This document shows positions 5,563-8,596 of a stretch of DNA of 8,596 nucleotides, piece after piece (within the stretch, counting starts at the first letter, position 1; each line of letters starts with the position of its first letter). The stretch is taken from positions 1 to 8,596 of the forward strand of contig DAOUCU010000005.1 in NCBI GenBank assembly GCA_034431935.1, written 5' to 3'. The DNA is from JBFMDU01 sp034431935 (GTDB lineage Bacteria; Chloroflexota; Dehalococcoidia; GIF9; JBFMDU01). Position numbers and translations under genes: made by a program. Under the pieces are notes generated by a model that was not told the origin of the DNA, did no database searches, and saw only the letters and a program-made list of their open reading frames with translations.

Positions 5563-5571
5563 AGTATAGCA
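5563..5571 (-). promoter_or_regulatory. Extended -10 promoter of the GlpM-like gene
   Basis: TGC-TATACT on the minus strand is an extended -10 element; no convincing -35 box is seen 16-18 nt upstream. With normal spacing the transcript would begin at or next to the GTG codon at 5555. Confidence 0.45.
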
Positions 5572-5617
5572 CGATGGCGTAAGGTCCCGTCCCATCCCCG
5601 GAACGGCTCATCGCCTC

Positions 5618-5626
5618 TGGTATAAT
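5618..5626 (+). promoter_or_regulatory. Extended -10 promoter of the HAD gene
   Basis: TGG-TATAAT on the plus strand is a consensus extended -10 box, 12 nt before the ATG at 5639. No good -35 box is seen. Transcription would start near 5633, leaving about 6 nt of leader, although GGAG at 5630-5633 resembles a ribosome site. Either the leader is nearly absent or a more distal start is used. Confidence 0.5.
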
Positions 5627-5638
5627 CACGGAGTTGAA

Positions 5639-6277
5639 ATGGGCCGCATCAAGATTATTTCGCTGGACCTCGAGGGAACGCTGGTGACACCCGACTTCAG
5701 CCGTTATGTCTGGCACGAAGGCGTGCCGGCACTCTATGCCCGCAGGCACCAGATGAGTTTTGAACAGGCGAAGGCCGAAGTGGAAAGGCAGTACGACGAG
5801 GTGGGTGACGGCCGGTGCGAGTGGTACGACATCAGGTACTGGTTTCGGCGTTTCGGGCTGGACGACCACGCCTCCCTGCTGGCAAGCTACGGCAACCGGG
5901 TGGTCTACTACCCGGAAGTGCCGAAAATACTGAAGATGCTTGCCGGAGAGTATCCGCTGGTTGTTTCTACGGGGTCATCCCGAGAGTTCATACCCTACCT
6001 GCTGGCCGGGAGCGGTGTCTCCTTCGCCCGCGTCTTCTCATCAATCTCCGACTACGGCCAGCTCAAGACTCCGGACTTCTACCTGAAGGTGTGCCGGGAG
6101 ATGAGCGTCTCCCCGGCAGAAGTTGCTCACGTCGGTGATAACCGGCGTTACGATTTCCTCTCGGCCGGCGAGGCCGGTCTCAGGGCTTATCACCTCGACC
6201 GCAACGGAGGGACAGGGGATGGGGGTTCGGTGTCCGGCCTCGACGACTTTGCAGACCTTCTCAAACGCACCTGCTAG
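5639..6277 (+). CDS. HAD-superfamily hydrolase with DxE nucleophile motif
   Basis: A 212-residue HAD phosphatase-like protein with all four motifs: motif I DLEGTL (10-15, nucleophile D10); motif II VVSTGS (108-113); motif III K143 in the LKTP segment; motif IV VGDNRRYD (165-172, D167 and D172 for Mg2+). An alpha-helical cap occupies about residues 20-90, as in subfamily I enzymes. The usual second Asp of DxDGT is Glu here (E12), as also known in enolase-phosphatase (MtnC) and ThrH-type members, so activity is likely retained. Substrate is unknown. The last 25 residues are Gly/Asp-rich and low in complexity. It may be preceded by a very short leader (TATAAT 12 nt before ATG) and stops 9 nt from the convergent SemiSWEET gene. 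Confidence 0.85.
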   Translation: MGRIKIISLDLEGTLVTPDFSRYVWHEGVPALYARRHQMSFEQAKAEVERQYDEVGDGRCEWYDIRYWFRRFGLDDHASLLASYGNRVVYYPEVPKILKMLAGEYPLVVSTGSSREFIPYLLAGSGVSFARVFSSISDYGQLKTPDFYLKVCREMSVSPAEVAHVGDNRRYDFLSAGEAGLRAYHLDRNGGTGDGGSVSGLDDFADLLKRTC

Positions 6278-6286
6278 TCGGGCCGT

Positions 6287-6559
6287 CTATCTTCCGTATC
6301 TCAGCTTGGCATAGAGCAGAAGGATACCCAGGACCAGGGTTGTAGCATTCCAGAACATGACAGAGGGAAGCTGAAACAGAACGCCGTAGCCGAGCCAGAA
6401 GCTGATGCCGATGACAAAAAGGATGGTGAAGATCAGGCTTATTTCACGGGCACTTTTCAAACGGTAGACGCGGACTACCTGGGGGATGAAACCGGCGGTG
6501 GTCAGCGCACCGCCGATGAGCCCGACCAGTTCGGCGATATCAATGGCAAAGATGGGCAA
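6287..6559 (-). CDS. SemiSWEET family sugar transporter (PQ-loop protein)
   Basis: Small membrane carrier whose relatives work as dimers of three-helix units and move mono- or disaccharides down their gradient. The 90-residue form has three helices (about 9-30, 40-61, 66-84), the PQ motif in GFIPQVV (23-29, P26-Q27), KSAREISL after helix 1, and the pocket pair W55 and N71, 16 residues apart as in characterised SemiSWEETs. The frame is open upstream to an ATG at 6649, but I place the start at TTG 6559-6557. GGGAGGAAG (6573-6565) lies 5 nt before it, the promoter at 6588-6616 would start transcription downstream of the longer start, and the extra 30 residues are not family-like. The substrate cannot be told from sequence. 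It is convergent with the HAD gene and divergent from the ABC importer. Confidence 0.88.
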   Translation of the reverse strand: MPIFAIDIAELVGLIGGALTTAGFIPQVVRVYRLKSAREISLIFTILFVIGISFWLGYGVLFQLPSVMFWNATTLVLGILLLYAKLRYGR

Positions 6560-6580
6560 TGGTTCTTCCTCCCTGATATG

Positions 6581-6616
6581 AAGTGGTATTGTATGACGAT
6601 ACGCTGTATGGGGCAA
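6581..6616 (-). promoter_or_regulatory. Promoter of the SemiSWEET gene
   Basis: TTGCCC (-35, 6616-6611) and TACAAT (-10, 6593-6588) are 17 nt apart on the minus strand. Transcription would begin near 6581, about 22 nt before the TTG codon and just ahead of its ribosome site. This supports the short form of the protein. Confidence 0.6.
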
Positions 6617-6660
6617 GAGCGGGCGAAGGCATTGTGTGAGCCGGTTCAATGAGGTTACGG

Positions 6661-6666
6661 TATAAT
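6661..6666 (+). promoter_or_regulatory. Candidate -10 box upstream of the ABC importer genes
   Basis: A perfect TATAAT about 97 nt before the dppB-like start; no good -35 box at 16-18 nt. A second TATAAT at 6733-6738, 24 nt before the start codon, is equally possible. One of these probably drives the operon, but the sequence does not decide which. Confidence 0.35.
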
Positions 6667-6762
6667 TGAGGATTACAATATGGTCTCAAAGAAAGCTCCC
6701 TGACCTGCTGGCGCGGCAACAATAAAAACGCCTATAATAATCAAAACTAAAGGCAGGTCCGT

Positions 6763-7716
6763 TTGGGCGGTTACATACTGCGTCGTCTTCTCTGGGCCAT
6801 CCCGACCCTCTGGGGAGCGGTGACGTTAATCTTCTTCCTGATGAGAGTTCTCCCGGGCGATGTGGCTATGGTAATGCTCGGGAGCGAGGGCGCCGCCATA
6901 AACCCCGAGCAACTGAACGCTCTCCGCGAACAGCTCGGCCTGAACCGCCCGCTCTGGGAACAATACCTGGTGTGGCTGCTTGATTTTTCTCATCTCGATT
7001 TGGGCAAATCACTCTGGACGGGCAACCCGGTGTGGTCAGAAATTGCCATCCGTTTACCCTACACTCTTACCCTCATCCTGATGTCAATAATAATCAGCAC
7101 GCTGATTGCCATCCCTACCGGCATTTTCTCAGCCCTGAAGCAGGACAGCTGGTTGGACTACGGTTTAAGAAGCTTTGCCATCGCCGGACTCTCAATCCCC
7201 AATTTCTGGTTAGGGTTGCTTCTCCTGTTATTAACTGTCTCGGTGTTCCAATGGTCGCCGCCAATTGAATACGCGACGGTACTTGCGGCGCCGCTGACAG
7301 CCATGCAGCAATTGTTCCTGCCGGCAATCGCACTCGGCTGGCGGCAAGCAGCGGTATCGGCCAGAATGATGCGTTCTTCCATGCTCGAGGTTATGCGTGA
7401 AGACTACGTCCGCACCGCCCGTTCCAAGGGGCTGCGTGAGCGTACCGTCATTATCGTACACGCCCTGAGAAACGCCATCCTTCCGGTAATCACCATTTTC
7501 GGAACGGAAGTCCTCCTGCTTATCAGCGGGGCAGTGATAATTGAGACCATCTTTAACATCCCGGGCATCGGCCGCCTGCTGGTCGACGGCATCAACCACC
7601 GCGATGTCAACATGGTGCAGGGATTGGTAGCTTTCATCACCATCATTGTCCTGGTGATTAACCTGCTGGTTGACCTCGTTTACGGATGGGTTGATCCCAG
7701 GATAAGGTACGAATAG
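6763..7716 (+). CDS. ABC transporter permease, DppB/OppB type
   Basis: First membrane subunit of a peptide/nickel/opine-class ABC importer, 317 residues, the normal length. It has the N-terminal helix and RVLPGDVA segment (28-35) typical of DppB proteins; a periplasmic loop to about residue 95; five further helices; the EAA loop (EVMREDYVRTARSKG, 209-223) that contacts the ATPases; and the conserved NIPGIGRLL (265-273) and C-terminal DPRIRYE. The start is TTG at 6763, with AGGCAGG (6751-6757) 5 nt upstream; MGGYILRRLL matches the usual N terminus. It is followed after 11 nt by the partner permease. Binding protein and ATPase genes are not in the window and presumably lie to the right; the substrate class cannot be narrowed from the permease alone. 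Confidence 0.93.
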   Translation: MGGYILRRLLWAIPTLWGAVTLIFFLMRVLPGDVAMVMLGSEGAAINPEQLNALREQLGLNRPLWEQYLVWLLDFSHLDLGKSLWTGNPVWSEIAIRLPYTLTLILMSIIISTLIAIPTGIFSALKQDSWLDYGLRSFAIAGLSIPNFWLGLLLLLLTVSVFQWSPPIEYATVLAAPLTAMQQLFLPAIALGWRQAAVSARMMRSSMLEVMREDYVRTARSKGLRERTVIIVHALRNAILPVITIFGTEVLLLISGAVIIETIFNIPGIGRLLVDGINHRDVNMVQGLVAFITIIVLVINLLVDLVYGWVDPRIRYE

Positions 7717-7727
7717 GGGGAAGTAAT

Positions 7728-8596
7728 TTGGCCACCGCCGCGGCGACAGTACGTACCAGGAAACGGGTCGGGGAAAGCTCATGGAGCATTATTGCCAGGT
7801 TCTTCCGTGACAAGCCGCTCGGTGCCATCGGCGCCGCTGTCTTCTTAGTCATGATTATCGTAGCCATAATCGGCCCCTGGATTACACCCTACGACCCGCT
7901 GTCGACCGACGTCATGAACCGGCTTCAGGGGCCTTCCTGGACGCACCTGATGGGGACCGATGAGGTCGGTCGGGATGTGCTCAGCCGTGTCATTTTAGGG
8001 GCACGGGTTTCAGCGCTTGTCGGCATTGGAGCAACTCTGGTGGGCACGACCGCCGGTGCCCTGATAGGCGTCATCAGCGGTTATGCCGGCGGTAAGGTGG
8101 ACATGGCCATACAGCGTATCATGGATATCATTATGGCTTTCCCGGGACTGGTGCTGGCTATTGCCATTATGGCCGTCCTTGGCCCATCCATCACCAACGT
8201 CATACTGGCCATTTCGATACCCTCCATTCCGCGCGCCAACCGGGTGGTCCGCTCTATCGCTGTATCGGTCAAGGAATTCCCCTATGTGGAAGCGGCCAGA
8301 GCGGTGGGGTGTAAGCCATGGCGCATCATCTTCCGGCACGTCGTACCAAACACGCTGGCCGCTTACCTGATTGTAGCCACCTCAATGCTCGGTGCCGCCA
8401 TCCTCATCGAGGCCAGTCTGAGCTTCCTCGGTTTGGGCATACCACCACCCCATCCCTCCTGGGGACGGTCGCTTTCCGAGGCAATGCGGTACATGTACAA
8501 AGCACCGTGGCTGAGCATTTTCCCGGGACTGGCCATAAGCATCATTGTTTTTGCCGTCAATATGTTCGGCGACGCTTTAAGGGATGTCTGGGACCC
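7728..8596 (+). CDS. ABC transporter permease, DppC/OppC type (3' end cut by window)
   Basis: Second membrane subunit of the same importer. The frame from TTG 7728-7730 stays open to the window edge, 289 complete codons. A GGGGG run plus AAG (7716-7723) gives a ribosome site 4-5 nt upstream. Features in order: basic N terminus (1-30); helix 1 (about 32-52); the DppC signature GTDEVGRDVLSR (76-87); five more helices; EAA loop EAARAVGCKPWRI (188-200); ASLSFLGLGIPPPHPSWG (229-246); and GDALRDVWD (281-289), which in this family lies only a few residues from the C terminus. So only the last few codons and the stop are missing. Because it starts with TTG and has no stop in the window, an ATG-to-stop search would miss it. 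Confidence 0.93.
   Translation, partial: MATAAATVRTRKRVGESSWSIIARFFRDKPLGAIGAAVFLVMIIVAIIGPWITPYDPLSTDVMNRLQGPSWTHLMGTDEVGRDVLSRVILGARVSALVGIGATLVGTTAGALIGVISGYAGGKVDMAIQRIMDIIMAFPGLVLAIAIMAVLGPSITNVILAISIPSIPRANRVVRSIAVSVKEFPYVEAARAVGCKPWRIIFRHVVPNTLAAYLIVATSMLGAAILIEASLSFLGLGIPPPHPSWGRSLSEAMRYMYKAPWLSIFPGLAISIIVFAVNMFGDALRDVWD

Noticed and set aside
6680..6703. Seven-codon open frame (MVSKKAP) with a GAGG ribosome-like site before the importer genes
   Set aside because: If TATAAT at 6661 is the promoter, transcription starts near 6673, which removes the ribosome site. The peptide has no regulatory codon run and no terminator follows it, so chance is a sufficient explanation.

Overview
The window looks like a piece of a free-living bacterial chromosome, moderately GC-rich by eye, densely packed and made of housekeeping genes. 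My best guess for the source is a Chloroflexota (Dehalococcoidia-like) genome. The pan RNA motif is known from Chloroflexi, Firmicutes and deltaproteobacteria, and gene content, base composition and frequent TTG/GTG starts fit the first. This is inference from general features, not from a database search. I see no mobile element, CRISPR array, integrase or defence gene.

Left third (1-3240, minus strand): a tight four-gene pantothenate (vitamin B5) operon. Its order is a DUF2520 dehydrogenase (probable ketopantoate reductase, PanG-like), panD, panB, panC, with gaps of 3, 13 and 7 nt. Together these genes would make pantothenate from 2-ketoisovalerate and aspartate. Upstream is a strong sigma70-type promoter (TTGACT-17-TATTAT). 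Its transcript would begin almost immediately with two tandem hairpins of identical design: a 2-3 bp foot, a bulged A, 5 bp, a second bulged A, 3 bp and a GNRA tetraloop. This is the arrangement I know as the pan RNA motif. It is followed by a 12-bp intrinsic terminator with a UUCG loop. The 3' strand of the second pan hairpin is complementary to the terminator's 5' arm, so the leader has the parts of an attenuator.

Middle (3329-3857, plus strand): a divergent promoter drives five tRNA genes in a row, Arg(CCU), Trp(CCA), Leu(GAG), Cys(GCA) and Leu(UAA). All encode CCA and are separated by only 14-17 nt.

Right (3902-8596): a membrane M48-type zinc metallopeptidase (+); a small GlpM/DUF3147-like membrane protein (-); a HAD-family phosphatase with a DxE nucleophile motif (+); and a SemiSWEET sugar transporter (-). 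Then come the first two genes of a peptide/nickel-type ABC importer, dppB-like and dppC-like (+). The second permease runs off the right edge with only its last few codons missing. The SemiSWEET gene and both permeases use TTG starts.

The main point of interest is the pan operon leader. The RNA class has been described but, as far as I know, its ligand and mechanism are not settled. The terminator and the competing pairing here give a concrete, checkable model.
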